A stretch of DNA of 64,000 nt from Macrocystis pyrifera (GCA_031763025.1 JASSKH010000007.1:8447930-8511929); one strand, 5' to 3'; numbered from the stretch's first letter, positions 1-12,569 are shown. Program-made: numbers and translations. The notes: generated from the sequence alone by a model not told the origin.

Positions 1-57
1 CACCCACAATAGCCGACGCGCCATCTCTATCATCTTCACGATCCGGGACGATCGCCC

Positions 58-232
58 GTGCACCAGACGCGCGCCACAGCAGCAGCAGCAGCAGCAGCAA
101 TAGCAGCATCATCAACAAGAGCCGCAGCGGCAGCAGCAGCCACAGCAGCAGCAGAAGCTGCCGAGGAACCACTACCACCATCAGCGAGAGCAGCAGCCAC
201 AGCGGCAGCAGCAGCTTCCACTGCAGCAAGCA
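58..232. repeat. CAG/GCN-rich trinucleotide tract
   Basis: Interrupted CAG/GCA triplets dominate this stretch, so both strands stay open and would read mostly alanine. It is best read as an impure microsatellite. Low-complexity alanine frames on both strands are not evidence for a gene. Confidence 0.75.
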
Positions 233-404
233 CAACTCAATTGCGGAGCGGGTTTCGAAATTTTCCTGCATTATTGCCCTACACTCCCATCTTGACCAAA
301 ATGATACGCCATTCCTTGATAGGACTCAAAACGTTTCTTTTAATGAGATGAAATCCATTTTTTTTTTGCTAACTAGGAATTCTTGCTTCCTCCTTAATAT
401 GGGC

Positions 405-791
405 CCTTAGACCGACAAGCCGAGCGTACACCGACGCTGACCCTGGCCTCGTGTGTCCTACTGCTATTGCTGCTTCTGCTGCTGATTTGCTGCCGGAGAA
501 GCTCTGCTCCAGATGTCGTACAGCAGTAGTAGCGGTGGCACCTGCTACGAGAAGCTCTGTTGGACGTGTCAGGTTGTAGATTTTTCGTCTCCAAATTTTG
601 CCGGATTTCGAGTTGGGGTTCAGGAAACACACAACAGCAAAATCGAGTACGCGTACAAAGGGTTTACGGATTAGACGGACAAGCCCAGCGTATAGCGACG
701 TTGGCCCTGGCCTCGTGTACCCTACTGCTGCTGCTTCTCCTATTGTTACTGTTGTTGTTGCTGCCGCCACGTCTGCTGCTGCTGCTGCCGA
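405..791. repeat. Direct repeat pair with CTG/GTT-rich tails
   Basis: The segment near 409-470 (gaccgacaagccgagcg..., ending in a CTG-rich run) recurs at about 672-735 with substitutions. Both copies contain ccctggcctcgtgt followed by a CTG/TTG triplet run. The period is about 263 bp. No coding signal beyond low-complexity leucine or alanine frames is seen. Confidence 0.6.
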
Positions 792-2390
792 TTTTTAGTT
801 TCTCAAAAATATGAACCCAAACGTCACGGATACATACACGATCGCGTACGTAGATGTTCGCTCGTTTTGGTTCAGCATAGTCCATTTTCGCGCAGCACGA
901 TGCATCGCAGTTATGACTACGGTAGGTACTGAGTTCGCGCTTCATTACCACCAACTACCAGTACATATATTCGAGGGGCTACAACAGCATGCAGGAGATG
1001 TGCCCAGCAGTCATGTCTGTGTCGGATATGCGACCGAATATCGTACACAACAAGAATCAGTGCTATAAATCCGTCACTCGGATTCTGCGTGGGCAATGTG
1101 CAAAGTGCTCCCATCTCTTGACCTTGATCCTTCGCCACAACCCTATGTATACGTATTACTAGTAGACAATGTTCTGGGCATGACGGAAGCCGGCGACCGG
1201 CGGCCGTTCAGGCCGCCGGCGAAGCCCTTCGTATTCGCGTAATATAAATAAACTACCTTACGTTTATCTTTTTCTAAAAATCACTTGAATATAAGGACCT
1301 GCCTCGCGCTCAGCGAGTCTCCCGCGAGTTTTTGTCGCTTCTACGATATTTGCTTTCTTCGCGTTCTTTGCTTTCTTGGCGTGCTTGCTTATCTCGCCAC
1401 ACTTTTTTCCCCGGAATAAGATGAAAACAATCTCGGAGAAAGAAAAAATCGATTTATTTTTTTCAGCGGTTTGGTACACTCTCTTTCGCGTTTTTTTTTC
1501 ACCAGATCGTTCAAATTTCTTTCGCACTTTCAGTTCTTTCTTCCTTTTTTCTTATTTCGTTTCGTGTGCGTGTGTGTACTCGGAGAACCGCACCGCGGGC
1601 GAGCCCGCCGCCGTCGCGGGTGTCGGCGGATGCTGGCGGGTAGAGGGGGGGTTGCAAGGAGCGCGGTCGCCATTTTCGTGGCTGGGCGTCGTGTGTGCCT
1701 CGAGACACGAGGGACGCATGAATGGACTCTGTCTGGCCTCCATCTGAAAAATTAGACTGAGTATGTACGAGTCTATAAAGGTCGTTCGGGAATGCAAGAT
1801 AAGGTTCAAGCTGTGCTTATTTTTGCGAACCAAGCTGAACTATACAGAGAGACGTACACAGTCTGAGCACCAACATTGTCGAGCTGGCGAACGAGGGTCA
1901 CGGTGAGCACCGGGCTTCATGCGGGGCGGGCGACGGAGCTCACTGTGACAGAGAGGGAGGAAAGCTTCACCCGGACCGAATCGGTGGCGAGGTGGTCCCG
2001 AGAGGGGCAGGCGACGTATGAGGCTGAGAGAGAAGCTCTGCTGTTCATTTCTTTTTCTTTTTCGACTGGTGCAAGGTGTTCCAGAAAACTATTACATGAG
2101 AGGGGTCGGGGATTTTTAGTTCTTTCCGAAATTTTCGGTTTCATCTTCATTGTTTTTGCGGTGCAGCTGCTGTGCCGTGCTGTGCTTTCTCTTTCGTACA
2201 TACCAGGTATACATACAGCATATCAAAAGAAGAAAATAAGTACCCTACCTGGGGTATGTATGTACGTACGGCATGTGACTCTTGGCATTATCAAGTCGCC
2301 AGTTCGCAACTACAATCATTAAAAAAAATCAATCATCGACCTTCTGTCCGCTTCGCGTACTTGATGTACTTTTCCTTCTTGAGCGAGGGT
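792..2390. other. Unassigned DNA with pyrimidine tracts and a short hairpin
   Basis: No gene is recognised here. The stretch holds long T-rich tracts (about 1430-1560), a GC-rich island near 1580-1680, and a perfect 9-bp hairpin at 1197-1219 (CCGGCGGCC, 5-base loop, GGCCGCCGG). Open frames are short and resemble no family I know. Confidence 0.4.
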
Positions 2391-2394
2391 AGCG

Positions 2395-2676
2395 GGCGGT
2401 GTAGGTCGCCCGCGGAGCGAAGCGCCTTGCGTGTACATAAATATGCCTATGATGATCCTCAGCCTTATCCGATCCATTCTTGGTCGGCGGATCTCTCCCG
2501 CCTCTGACCGTCTTTCCGCGCGGTTTCTTCGCCGGGGCGTTCCCCCTCCATGCCTGAACCGCCCGGCATCGAAGGATCCGCCGATTCAGCGCCGTGGCGC
2601 CCGGGCGAAGCCTTGACGTTGAGATCTACGAAGGAATCTCCGAAAATATCTGCCCAGTGAGTGTTTTGGGGCATGG
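2395..2676 (-). repeat. Dispersed gene-like fragment, copy 1
   Basis: On the minus strand this closely matches 56412-56610 (plus). The shared blocks include ttttcggagattccttcgta and a stretch reading Glu-Glu-Thr-Ala-Arg-Lys-Asp-Gly-Gln-Arg-Arg. One frame is open for 69 codons (2465-2674) from an ATG and then hits a stop. The other copy is not open in the same frame throughout. It could be a duplicated exon or part of a non-autonomous repeat. No known domain is visible. Confidence 0.45.
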
Positions 2677-2679
2677 TCT

Positions 2680-3690
2680 CTCTCGGTAGAGTGTATGCAT
2701 TCGCGTGAATGTTTCCGGCACGTCCTCTCCGACCTCCGACCCATGACGAGGGTCAACTACCCGGCCGGCGTCGCCATTGTGGGGGCCTGCTCGGGTGGCT
2801 GTATCTGAGACATCGATGGAACGCCCCGATAGCACATGCCACCCAGGCTTAGTTGAGAACTGACATCCATAAAAAAATATGAAAGAGATATCGCACGTCA
2901 CCTACAGCCAGCAGCACTTATGACGGCCAGCAGCACGTATGGTGTGTACGCTATCGCACAGCGGCAGCTGCAGTGGAGGTGTATTACGTGGCTGCGGAGA
3001 TGTACACCTACAGCAGTACTGCTACAGCAGCTGCTGTGACGGCACCGTTTTACGGAGCTGCACTGTCGGTTATCGTGTGCTCCCCGAGTCAGAAGTTAGG
3101 TACACCGCCTTCTGGAATTCCACCGCTTTTCGGTTGATCGTCAAGAAATCGCCAGCATTCTGCCGCCTTTTCCGGCGTTCACCCACTTCACCCTCTGTAA
3201 CATCTCGCACATGAAGGCACCCCCACCTCCATACTCCCTCCTAGCACCTGCCCACACCATCATCTGCTGGCCGCCATACCTCCTGCTAAGAAGGCGCTGA
3301 GACCGCCGACAACGCCAGGCCGTACCAGGTTACAGGCGACTTCACTACCAAGCCGTTTTGTGGTGTTGGTGCGACCGCTTTTTCTTCTGGAGAAAGTTAC
3401 TGCGCGTGGAGTTATTTTATACCACTGCAACCCAACCGCGCAGGGCGACCCAAACTCCTGCCCGTTCACCGCGAACAAGTTTCGCTCTGGGATGGACTCA
3501 ACCAAGAAGCAGACCAAGCTTCTCTGCGTCATCTGCATCCTCTTGGTGAATAGAGCAATCTCAATAGGGAAAAAAAACCGACCGGGAGCTCGACGACGTC
3601 AGCATCCAACGTAAGTGGTGTACTTTTCGCAATTGTTTGATTCTCTTTTTTTCCACGTTTTAGGGTCTTCGTCTCGTCTCTCCAACCTTA
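2680..3690. other. Unassigned intergenic DNA
   Basis: A CAG/GCAGC-rich patch lies at about 2900-3060 and the rest looks unique. A short frame near 3492 begins MDSTKKQTKLL and runs 40 codons without resembling a known protein. No supported gene is seen. Confidence 0.35.
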
Positions 3691-3699
3691 CGCCCAATG

Positions 3700-4990
3700 C
3701 AATACTCTGCTCTATGATGGCCGATGCCTCGCATCCTTTCGTCGTACTGATGTGGCATCGCCTGTTCATGCCATGGCGTGCTTATATGCATTTCGTTCCG
3801 TCGGCGCCCTCTTTCCTGTGCCGTACCGAGGGTGTATGTTGACGTTTGTTTCCTTTGACAAACCGCTCTTTTTGTCCTTACCCTTCTGTATGTGGTCTGT
3901 TCATATAACTGCTAAACGCAGTATTGTGCTGATTGTATTACACTGCTGTTGCTGCTACTTTCTGGCATTTTTTTTCGTTTTCCTCTACGTCCATGCCCAA
4001 TTAAATACTCTGCACTCTTACGCGGCACTGTACGATGCCCTGTGTGTCCCGTTCATGCCTTGCACCCTTTCGTCGTACTGCTGTGTCATCGCCTGCCTAT
4101 GTTGTGTCCCTATCAATCAGCGCCCTGTTTCGTGTGCCGTACCACAAGGGTATAGTGCAGTTTTTCTTCTTTCGAAAGCCCGGGTCGATCTTATTTTCGC
4201 TGGTCACCCTGCTGCATGATTATCCTGCTGTATGATTTTACCTGTGCGTGAAGTTTGTGTGTGATTTGCTGTGCTACTTTGCAATATCTCACCTTTTGTG
4301 TCCCATTCATGCTTCGCATCCTTTCGTCGTACTTCTGCTGTATGATCGCCTGCCTATGTGTGTCCCTTTTTTTCGGCGCCCTCTTTCGTGTGCCGTATCG
4401 AGGGTGTAGAACCTGTTTGCCTTTGAAAAACCCCAAACCGCTATTTTTCCCCGTTTACCCGGCTATACGTTGTTCTGTGATTGTGAACTGTCTCCCTTCC
4501 CTGCTGTATGATGGCCTGTGCGTGTCAACTGTTTGTGTGAGCTGTAGTTTGCTGTATGATGCCCTGTTTGTTTTGCTGTTATTTTTTTATCCTCCGCCGG
4601 ATTGGTAAAAAAGCTTAAGCTCACCACACTCCCACGTTCAGATTTCTTGCCGTGTGTCAATTTAACCCATAGCTCCCGTTGCAACAGCAGTTTCATGAAA
4701 CCGCACTGTTCGTGTCCCGTTCATGCCTCGCATTCTTTCGTCGTAGTGTGCCATGGCGTGCCTAGGTGTGTTCCATTCCTTCGACGCAACCCAAACCGCA
4801 TTCTTTCCCCTCGTTTACTGCTGTATGCTGTCCTGTGTTTGTGGACTGTCTATATTTTTGTTTCTCGCTCTTCCTTTACGTAAATACCAGTTGTATGTAC
4901 CCAGGTACCAAGTATTTGATTAGAGCTCTTTTTTTTCCACAAGGGTCTAGTGCACTTTTTTTCTTTCGAAACAATGCCGAATGATTACTC
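3700..4990 (+). repeat. Degenerate tandem array, about four units
   Basis: A block containing catcctttcgtcgtact recurs near 3729, 4062, 4315 and 4729. It is followed in most units by tcatcgcctg, then by cggcgccctctttc and gtgccgta..gagggtgta. Spacing varies from about 250 to 415 bp, so this is an old tandem duplication with internal indels. The several overlapping frames rich in Cys, Leu and Phe come from its pyrimidine-rich strand, not from a gene. Confidence 0.6.
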
Positions 4991-6089
4991 TCCTTTATGA
5001 TTACCTGTGTGCCAGAACTTTGTGTGTCCACTTACTTTTCAACCCAACGTCCAAACAATACGACTCTCTCATTGTGCCCTCCCCACCAACCGTTACCGTC
5101 ACCGGTGCACTTCTAACAGGTACCTAGGTTTCACTGCATCGGCGTGCTTCGAACGCAAGACCACGCCCCAGCCTTCACCAGCCTCGATGATTGCCTAAAA
5201 TCGTCTTTTTGATGTAGACATAGTTGTTGGATGATATCTAAGCACATCGAGTGCTTTTTTTACTCCTGGTACTTTGAACCAGTGGGCTAGCTTGCTTCAT
5301 ACCTCCATGTCCGACATATCAATAGGTTCTGAAATTCACAGTTCTTAGGCTGAATCTTATGGGAGCCGAAACCGGAAAACAGAACTGGCATGCTCTTCTG
5401 GTTTTCGTATGGCCCATATTCGTATATCTGCTTTCGTCTTTTCCTATCTTATGGTGTTTTGTGTAAGTATGCCGGGGTTTCGTTTGAGTTGGGAGGACGT
5501 CGGAGCGAGGAGTTACCGCAATATTTGAATGTGGCCGACACACAGCGGTACATGGGACCCACGCATCCTGTGTGGTGCCCGCCGGGTAACATGGGGCTTG
5601 CTTTCGTACACTCGAGCTCCCTGGGCTGGGTTGGCTTCCTTCGACGAAGGATCCTCAAGCTTGGCAGTGTGCTGCAGCATCAAGGAGCAGTGCGTTGACA
5701 TTGGTGAAAGCTCTAAAACACAACGACAACCGCTAAGAGCATGCACTGTAGTCGGTTGTTCGCCATCACCCAAGCTTGGAGTCTCTAGCTACCGTGTCAG
5801 AGATACCGAGAGTACAGGAGTAGCAGCGATGATATGTACAAGTATTAGGCCCGCCACGTTATGCCTCCTGTGTGGGGTTCAAAACCAGTTTCGGCCAGCT
5901 CTGGGACCGTACAGAACTGATGTCTGGTTTCGTCTGGCCAGAGGCCATTTCTGATCGAAATACGGAAAATATTCCAGAGATTTCTGTTTTTTGTCCATCG
6001 ATAAGTGCCGGTCCTAACGAGGACAAAAAAAACAAAACAAGAAAACGAAATAAACGTGCAGACTTTGGTATTTCGTGAAAAACAGCAGG
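4991..6089. other. Unassigned DNA with a dispersed short repeat
   Basis: The segment 5347-5385 (gagccgaaaccggaaaacag core) recurs inverted at about 10038-10080 and in variant form at 19710 and 20225. The phrase ggtcctaacgagg near 6012 also has an inverted counterpart near 9966. These look like edges of decayed repeats. No gene is recognised. Confidence 0.4.
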
Positions 6090-6475
6090 TTGAATTCTAA
6101 CGAGAAAAAAAAAAAAAAACTAAACAAAAAGAAGAAGCCGAGTCGCAATTTTTCAGAATGACTCAACCGCCACAGCACGTGATTCCCGGCGATAGCGCTC
6201 GACGGCAACGGTGGATATACACAACTCGCACACGCGAGGCACCCTGCACAGCAGGCGGTTCTCGTGGTCGAACCTGCTCCCTCAGCAGTGCTCTAGAACT
6301 TGTGTATCTGCCATCGCTGTTCGATGGCAGACGTTTGAACGTTGAGTGGAACTCATGTCCTGATCCCCGGTTTCTTGCGAGGGCACCCTTGGTGTTCCCC
6401 TACCCATGTATGCCCGCGCCGTCAGCAGACAAGCCGCGTGGCAGCCGCATGCACTGCCTCGGCCATCGTACGCTT
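6090..6475 (+). repeat. Dispersed repeat Z, copy 1
   Basis: From the A-rich start to about 6475 this matches the reverse complement of 20650-21060 over nearly its whole length. Shared blocks include agaagaagccgagtcg, cagcacgtgattcc, ctctagaacttgtgtat and gacaagccgcgtggcagc. Indels separate the copies. No coding capacity is convincing. Confidence 0.65.
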
Positions 6476-7349
6476 GCCAACCGATCGTGAAAACTTTAGC
6501 GGAACTTCATCCCAACGCTTCGCTCCTCCTATGTTCCTCTTCGACCCTGGGTAACCCATATTTCGTTGATTTTTGGCACCTATATCGTTGTTTTTAAGGG
6601 CCCATCATAGCGAGGACTTGTTCTTTCTTCAACTTGGTTACATTTTTTTTTCTAATTCAGTTTATATCTGATTGGCCGAAGAGTGAATCACCAAGCAGGC
6701 ATTCCCAAGGCAAATAAAAATAATAATTCAAGTGAAAAGTCTTTTGGGACTTCTTTTCGTGTGATTTCTTAATTTCAATTTGGTATTTGGGGTTGATCCG
6801 CCTTGATCTGGCATGTTCATGGTGGGTCAACACCCCCGGCGGAGTCTGGGGTGATTCTTGGCCGCTTCGGTGACCACGACCGAGGCGATAAAACGCGAAC
6901 CTCAACGAGAGGCTACCGGAGCAATAGCCGCACCCACGCCCACAGACTATTGCACATCGTACCAGCGGTGGCGCCTAAAAAAAAATCACGGCGGCCGCAA
7001 GCCCAAAATTTCGGCCTGCTCGATCGGCCAACCATCACGAAAGCCAAGCAAACGAGCAAAAAAACAGAGGGTACGCGCGAGACCCCGAAAGCTGCATCAC
7101 CGTTGCTGTTCCGCGCGCGGCGCTTGAGGGCTCCCTCCGCCCACGCAAGACACTCTTGAGGCCAATTCTTATGCAGCCGGAAACTAGGATTGAAAAAGCC
7201 GGTTTCCGATCGGTTATTTTTCCGACTGGATTGTGAAAAGCTACCCTTCTTATCGTGCGTCGGATCGATTATACAGTTTTTGTGTTTTTTTTCTGGAGAC
7301 GTTTGATGTAAGAATGTGACTTTCAACAGATTTAAAAAAAAAAACAGCA
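6476..7349. other. Unassigned DNA with part of an inverted repeat pair
   Basis: The block at about 7165-7215 (ttatgcagccggaaa ... gccggtttccgatcgg) occurs inverted at about 9480-9530, so decayed arms may bracket 7.2-9.5 kb. No gene is recognised. Confidence 0.4.
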
Positions 7350-8098
7350 TCCACGCTAGTCTGGCCGTGTTTCACCGAAAAAAATGATTGATCGGTTACT
7401 TACGCAATTCGCCGCGGATTGGGAAACGGAAAAGTGCCGTGTTCCGGATATAGGGTGTACTACGAGTGAGAACTTTTCAAGGCGATGTTTCGATCATGCC
7501 GAACCTGACATCTATGGAAAGTGGCATTATCGATTTGAAGGGAAAATTCGCGCATTCGTGTAAATTTCTCACCACCACGCGCTTCAGCATGGTCGATGTA
7601 GTGGGGGTAGAGCATGAGGTTGTCATCGTAAGACCAAAACTGCATAAGTAACGAGGGTGTCGCCACCTCCTTCTGGCCAACCGAAAACTATTCATAGCTG
7701 TCCGCGAATGCAATGAGTACAATTCAAACCAACCAAGCCCAGCGGGAGGTCAGTCTATCGCACAGAACAACTTGCAGGTGCACCCATGCCACCACTCCCG
7801 TGACACAGGCCTGCCGAATACGCATATTTTTTCGATTTCGCCCGATTTTTGCCTATTCATTTTTCAAGATAACTCGCTCATCCCCGGATCCCTGTTTTTT
7901 TGCGTTTTAGTATAATCCTGAGTAAAAATCTCTACTTTGAGCTGAAACCGAGCACCAGACACCACCCCCGGAACAATGGAGTGGCGGAATAGACCCATTC
8001 GGAGGCCTGGATCCAGTTCGGTGACGTTGAATCGGTGCTAAAAAAAAGGTTTTCCGAGAAAAAATACTGGTATGCATTTACGGCCAGACTAGCGTGGA
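7350..8098. mobile_element. 749-bp element with perfect 19-bp terminal inverted repeats
   Basis: The left end reads TCCACGCTAGTCTGGCCGT-like sequence (7350-7368). The exact reverse complement lies at 8080-8098. The size and absence of a transposase frame point to a non-autonomous DNA transposon. Flanks do not show a clear target-site duplication: only a CA dinucleotide is shared, so the superfamily is not assigned. Short internal frames are not similar to transposases. Confidence 0.6.
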
Positions 8099-8664
8099 CA
8101 ATAATCATTATTAATAGCTCAAAGGCAGGCGGACGTCGGTTCGAAACTGCTCTGCCGTAAAGCTCGTGGGGTCAGAGAGGTCTTCATCTTCCAGCAGCTG
8201 CGCGCAACCATACATACATGCTGATGCCTCGCTTCTTCCTCGAGCAGCGTGTGAGCTTCACACGCGGGGCGTTCTCCTCCATCTCATCTTCGAGGCCATC
8301 GCGGCGCTGGATTTCTCGAGAGTCGCCAATACTATAGCCAGCGCAGCAGTTGGCCGTCATCAATACCGCGCACTGCGGCCATCGGATGTTGTCACGTGCT
8401 GCTGACAGGCATAGACAAGGATGTATCACGCTGACTTGCGCCGAGCAGCAGCAGAAGTGACAGCAGCCAAGCCAGCGTCGCCTATCTTGTGGTGTGGGGT
8501 CGTATCGTATGTCGTGTTGTTGTGTGGGTGTGTGATACTCGTACGAGTATGTGTGGCGGGACTTTCTAACATTTCCGATTCATGAATCCGACTGGCGGGT
8601 TGGATCGAAAATCTCAGTTTTTTCGACTGTCTGGTCCAGTAATCGAAATATCTTGGATTGAGCC

Positions 8665-9433
8665 TGTTTCCTATGCGGTTCGATTTCGAGCTTCAGACAG
8701 GCAGTTTTCGATCTCAAAAATGAATCACCCTACTTACGCAGTCCAAATATGCAAAATCCGACCGGAAAAAATTCTGTTTTGAGAATCCGATGACCCAAGT
8801 CGTCGGGTTTTGGCCCAAAATCCGACGACTTGGGTCATCAGATTTTCAAATCGAAAAATGATATGCTCTCTAAATTCAAGGTGTTATCCATGACAGCAAA
8901 CAGCAGCAGAACGATCGACGAGTTGGATGGAGACACAGCTGTATAGCGACGTCGCTTCGCGCCCGACGCGCGGTCGGCGCGTCCCTCCGTGGCCAGACTA
9001 CAGTCGGTTGGCGTGGGCTCGGGCCTAGAGACCACGACAAGCGCACTCGGCGCGCACTTCTCCATGGATACGTACTCGTAGACTACACTGCTGCACAGCA
9101 GCAGCAGCAGCAGTCAGACACATTTTGAAACGCTAAATACCAAGACAGCTTGACTCTAGCGCACCCGCCACGTCTCTTCGCCGCCAGACCATAGCCAGTC
9201 AGCCTTGGCTCGGACGCTCGGGTCCTACGCGCAGGGCAGCGCACCCAGCGCGGCTCTTCGCGGCGCCAGACCACAACAAAAGCAGTTGGTCTTGGCGTTT
9301 GCTCGAATCTCAGCACGCGTAATAAATCTGATTTTTCCGCATAGGACGACTGTTTCGATTTGCCAAATTCACATTTAAAAATGCGATCGGGTCAAAATCT
9401 GAAGCTCAAAAATCGAACCGCATAGGAAACGGC
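8665..9433. repeat. Inverted-arm repeat enclosing a palindrome and a GC-rich duplication
   Basis: A block of about 31 bp at 8665-8697 (gtttcctatgcggttcgatt core) recurs inverted at 9399-9433. Between the arms lies a near-perfect palindrome at about 8783-8853 with arms of roughly 28 bp. There is also a diverged direct duplication (about 8955-9050 and 9165-9290) containing gcc-agac-a motifs and CGC-rich text. It could be a decayed foldback or MITE. No gene is visible. Confidence 0.5.
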
Positions 9434-9439
9434 CTGAAA

Positions 9440-10980
9440 AGGCGCTTTTTCAACTGGTAATAAGAATGCCAGTTTTTGTCTCCGATCGGAAACCGGCCAA
9501 TTCCTATTTCCGGCTGCATAAAAACTGGCCCGAGAATGACAGCTTCCTCTCCTGCGCCACCACAAATAAAAAGAGGCTGGCGGCGGCGCGCACGCGACAA
9601 CGCAAGCCTTCGCTCTCGTCTACGCTCGTCGCTGTTTGTCTGCTGGGCATTGTGTGACGTCGTGAGTTTTTCCAGGTTATTTCGATTTTTCTTTTGTTTG
9701 ACAATTAACACACCGTTTCTCGATAGGACACAAACACATTTTTTTTTGCGGAATCGAATTAAAATTCATTGAAATTCAAATTTTGTTTCCAAATTACGAA
9801 TTTTATCGTTCCGCCCTAGGTCCTCTGGGACTTTAAAACACACGATGTGAAAACGGAGGTATGGGCATCTCTGCTTCTATTTTTTTCAATTTGACCAATA
9901 AAACTCACGTGCTCTTTAGTTCTGCTCTTCGTTTTCTTACTGTATTTCCTTTTTCATTCCTCGTTATTAGGACCGGCCCTAAGATTCGATAAATCGGATC
10001 TAGCACGAAATTCTCCCTGGATCTCTCTACAAACCTTGTTCTGTTTTCCGGTTTCGGCTCCAATAAGAGTCAGCCTTAAACCTTCGACGTTTTCTTTTTA
10101 CGCCCTTTTATGTGGTAGGCAGTTACTGCCGTAGTACCAACCTTTTCGGCCTCGGTAGCGCAGTTCCTCACGCAAGTATAGCTTCATTTCAGTTTTTGTC
10201 TAAAGTTTTGCTCCCTCCTGAATTTATCCCTTTTGGAACCGTAGCCCCGTTTCGGGGACAAAAAGTCAAAATATGAGTAGAGTGTCCCCAAAACGAGACT
10301 GCACAAGTCCGCCCTATTATTAGCTAGCTACCTGGTAATATAAAAGGGTTATGTAAAAGGGTTATGTCCGGTTCCTCTGTACGTTACCTTTTCTCGACCT
10401 TGCTGCAACCTGCAACTTCCCATGTCCTCCGTGTGTTACCATTTCTCTCTCGACCTTGCTGCAACCTGCAACTTCAGGCAGCCCTAACGATGCCTTCCCC
10501 GTTCGCATATACCAGTAATTACCAGCTACCACGCACGTTTTTTAAGCTATAAAACCCCTTCCCTTTTTCATTTCTCAACTCACTACTGTTATTAAGAACA
10601 TACAAGAACTTAATCTCACTTCTCACATCAATATTAAACATGGAGTGGGGAGTGCACACTATCTCTTGGCACCGAGTCTCCTCTACGCTATACACCCGCG
10701 CCCATCACGCGAGTCTGCGACCGCCCGCGTAGCCCCTTGTATATACCTATACCGGTACGTACCAGGTGTCACACACAAGCTTCGTACCTTTATCTCGTTA
10801 CCTCGGGTCCAGCCGGATCAGCAGCAGTTTTTTTTCGCTCGTGTCGCCCCAAAATTCAAGGCACATCGTCACATCGTACACCACACACAGGCAACTCATG
10901 TCACGGAAACACACCAGAAACGAAATATGGAAAAATGACAATACTCCGACACTCGAACGTGGAGCCGTGGAGCCATCATA
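9440..10980. other. Unassigned DNA
   Basis: AT-rich stretches (9660-9800) and repeated phrases cctgcaacttcc/caacttcag around 10400-10480 are visible, together with the inverted copy of the gagccgaaaccgg repeat near 10050. No gene is supported. The region may hold downstream exons of the zinc-finger gene on the minus strand, but I cannot identify them. Confidence 0.35.
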
Positions 10981-11032
10981 TTCAATCATCTGCGATATTG
11001 TAACCGGTACACTCTGAGCTGTGGCGTAGTTT

Positions 11033-11155
11033 TGTTGTGACCACGTGATCACAGAACTTGTAACTCAAATAATCTAGATTTGAATAATCGGCACGGACAC
11101 TGGTTGTGCTGGATGTCGACGGGTAGCAAGAACGGTTTGATGTGAAGAACACACT
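11033..11155 (+). repeat. Short dispersed repeat Y, copy 1
   Basis: It carries the family core cggcacggacactgg, then tgctggatgtcgacgggtag and aacggttt-atgtgaagaac, preceded by a ctgtggcgtag/cacagaact block. The same order of blocks occurs elsewhere in the window. It lies downstream of the zinc-finger exon on that gene's strand, so it may be intronic. Confidence 0.65.
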
Positions 11156-11406
11156 CGCGCACCTACTGGTTTTGCATCGTAGGTAGACGTTCCTTGGTAA
11201 CCAACAGGTAACAGGCCACGTACTGCAGCAGCGGACTGCTGCTGGAGATACAACAGGTACCAGTAAAAAGCTTTTGTATACTTGTTCATGGGGCAGACAA
11301 GTATATATCATCACACCCAATACACACAACTTGCTACGAGAATACACGTACAACATGCCATGGATACACGTTACAGGGGTCTCTCTGCGCCGCACCACTC
11401 TCTCAC

Positions 11407-11617
11407 CCGTGTGCACGCGGATGTGCGTCGTTAGGTCCTCCTTTCTCTTGAATTCCTTCCCGCACGTGGGGCACGGAAACATTTGCCCGCCCACGTGAGT
11501 CGCCTGCACGTGCCGCGATAGATTCCCCTTCGTCGAGAAGAGGCGGGAGCACTGCTCACACTTGAACTGTTTTTTCACGCCCGCCTGTTCTCGGCAGGCG
11601 GACGTCGGTGGCGCCAT
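11407..11617 (-). CDS. C2H2 zinc-finger protein, 5' exon
   Basis: Reading from the ATG at 11617, the exon encodes about 70 residues, beginning MAPPTSACREQAGVKKQ. It holds two consecutive C2H2 fingers: FKCEQCSRLF...H...H and FPCPTCGKEF...H...H, each with the CX2C-X12-HX3-4H spacing. The second is followed by the HTG linker. Directly after it comes GTGAGA, a good splice donor, which splits the linker codons. A further exon with more fingers is therefore expected at lower coordinates, where repeat Y now lies. C2H2 arrays typically bind DNA in the nucleus. The upstream frame is open past the ATG (to 11644), so an earlier exon is possible. Identity beyond the family cannot be given. Confidence 0.7.
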
Positions 11618-11649
11618 GAAAAAGGATGCGCGGGCAGCTTTCAACAGAC

Positions 11650-12540
11650 GTGGTTCGTCTCCGGTATGTCTGTACCCTGCTTGGAGTGCCCCTCGACCTG
11701 AATGCGTCTTTTTCCGAGGGCGGAAGACAACATAATTGTCAATCAGACAAGCATCAGCAAAAAAAAGGTATTTCCATCATTTTTATCACATGAACAAAAA
11801 TACGAAAACTGTTGATTTAAAGCTAAAAACGAAATCGAAACATCCAATTTCACATTCTGAATAATATTCCAAATTGAATTGAAAAAAACAAAGCGAAAAT
11901 GGAATCTGGAGTTTTCGGAGAGATGCTACATCATTTGGTGATTGAAAAGCAGAGGGGATAGGGAAGGGTAGGCAATACAGTAAGTCGCATCCACAAATGT
12001 CCAACAAAACACTGCCCACAATAAAACGCAGATTTAGCCAAAAGTCCTGGCAACAAAGACACTGGAATCATCACGCACGTTTGCCGCGTTTTTTTTTTTC
12101 GAGGACATTTTATTTCAAAATGTATTTTGTTTGCCTGCTCTTGCTCCACACGTTTCGGCCCCATCGAGAAAAAAATTGGCAGGGTACATTCATACGTACG
12201 TGATCCCAGCAGGAACCAAAATTCCAAAATTCCTGAATAGCCTACTCCCGGCTTTTAGGGCTTATTCAAGTCAAAACGCGGTCCGGCTCTGCAGCTCATC
12301 AACCATCTACCCCAGTTTTCATCGGGTATAAAAAATCTGGCTCTGCTGTAGCTTTGGGTTCACGGATGATGATACAACAATTCGATACTCCACTTGACAT
12401 ACTAAATCTGAGCTCTAGGGCGAGACGTACTCAAGCGTTACATGCCACATAAAATCTGGGGACAACATAGACGACGAGGCACAACAGAGCTGACCTGCGA
12501 GCTTGCAGCTACAAGGCACAAGCGTGCCTTCGGTCGCCGC
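11650..12540. other. Unassigned AT-rich DNA
   Basis: This lies upstream of the zinc-finger exon and is AT-rich (11750-11930), with a T-run at about 12091-12101. No gene or clear promoter element is recognised. Confidence 0.35.
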
Positions 12541-12569
12541 GAACAATGATGCGTGGCGTGCTACTGTAG

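Noticed and set aside
36..351. Long alanine-rich open frames on both strands
   Set aside because: Produced by an impure CAG repeat; no start context or family resemblance.
3752..4608. Overlapping Cys/Leu/Phe-rich frames as membrane proteins
   Set aside because: They follow a degenerate tandem repeat and pyrimidine-rich strand, in several frames at once.
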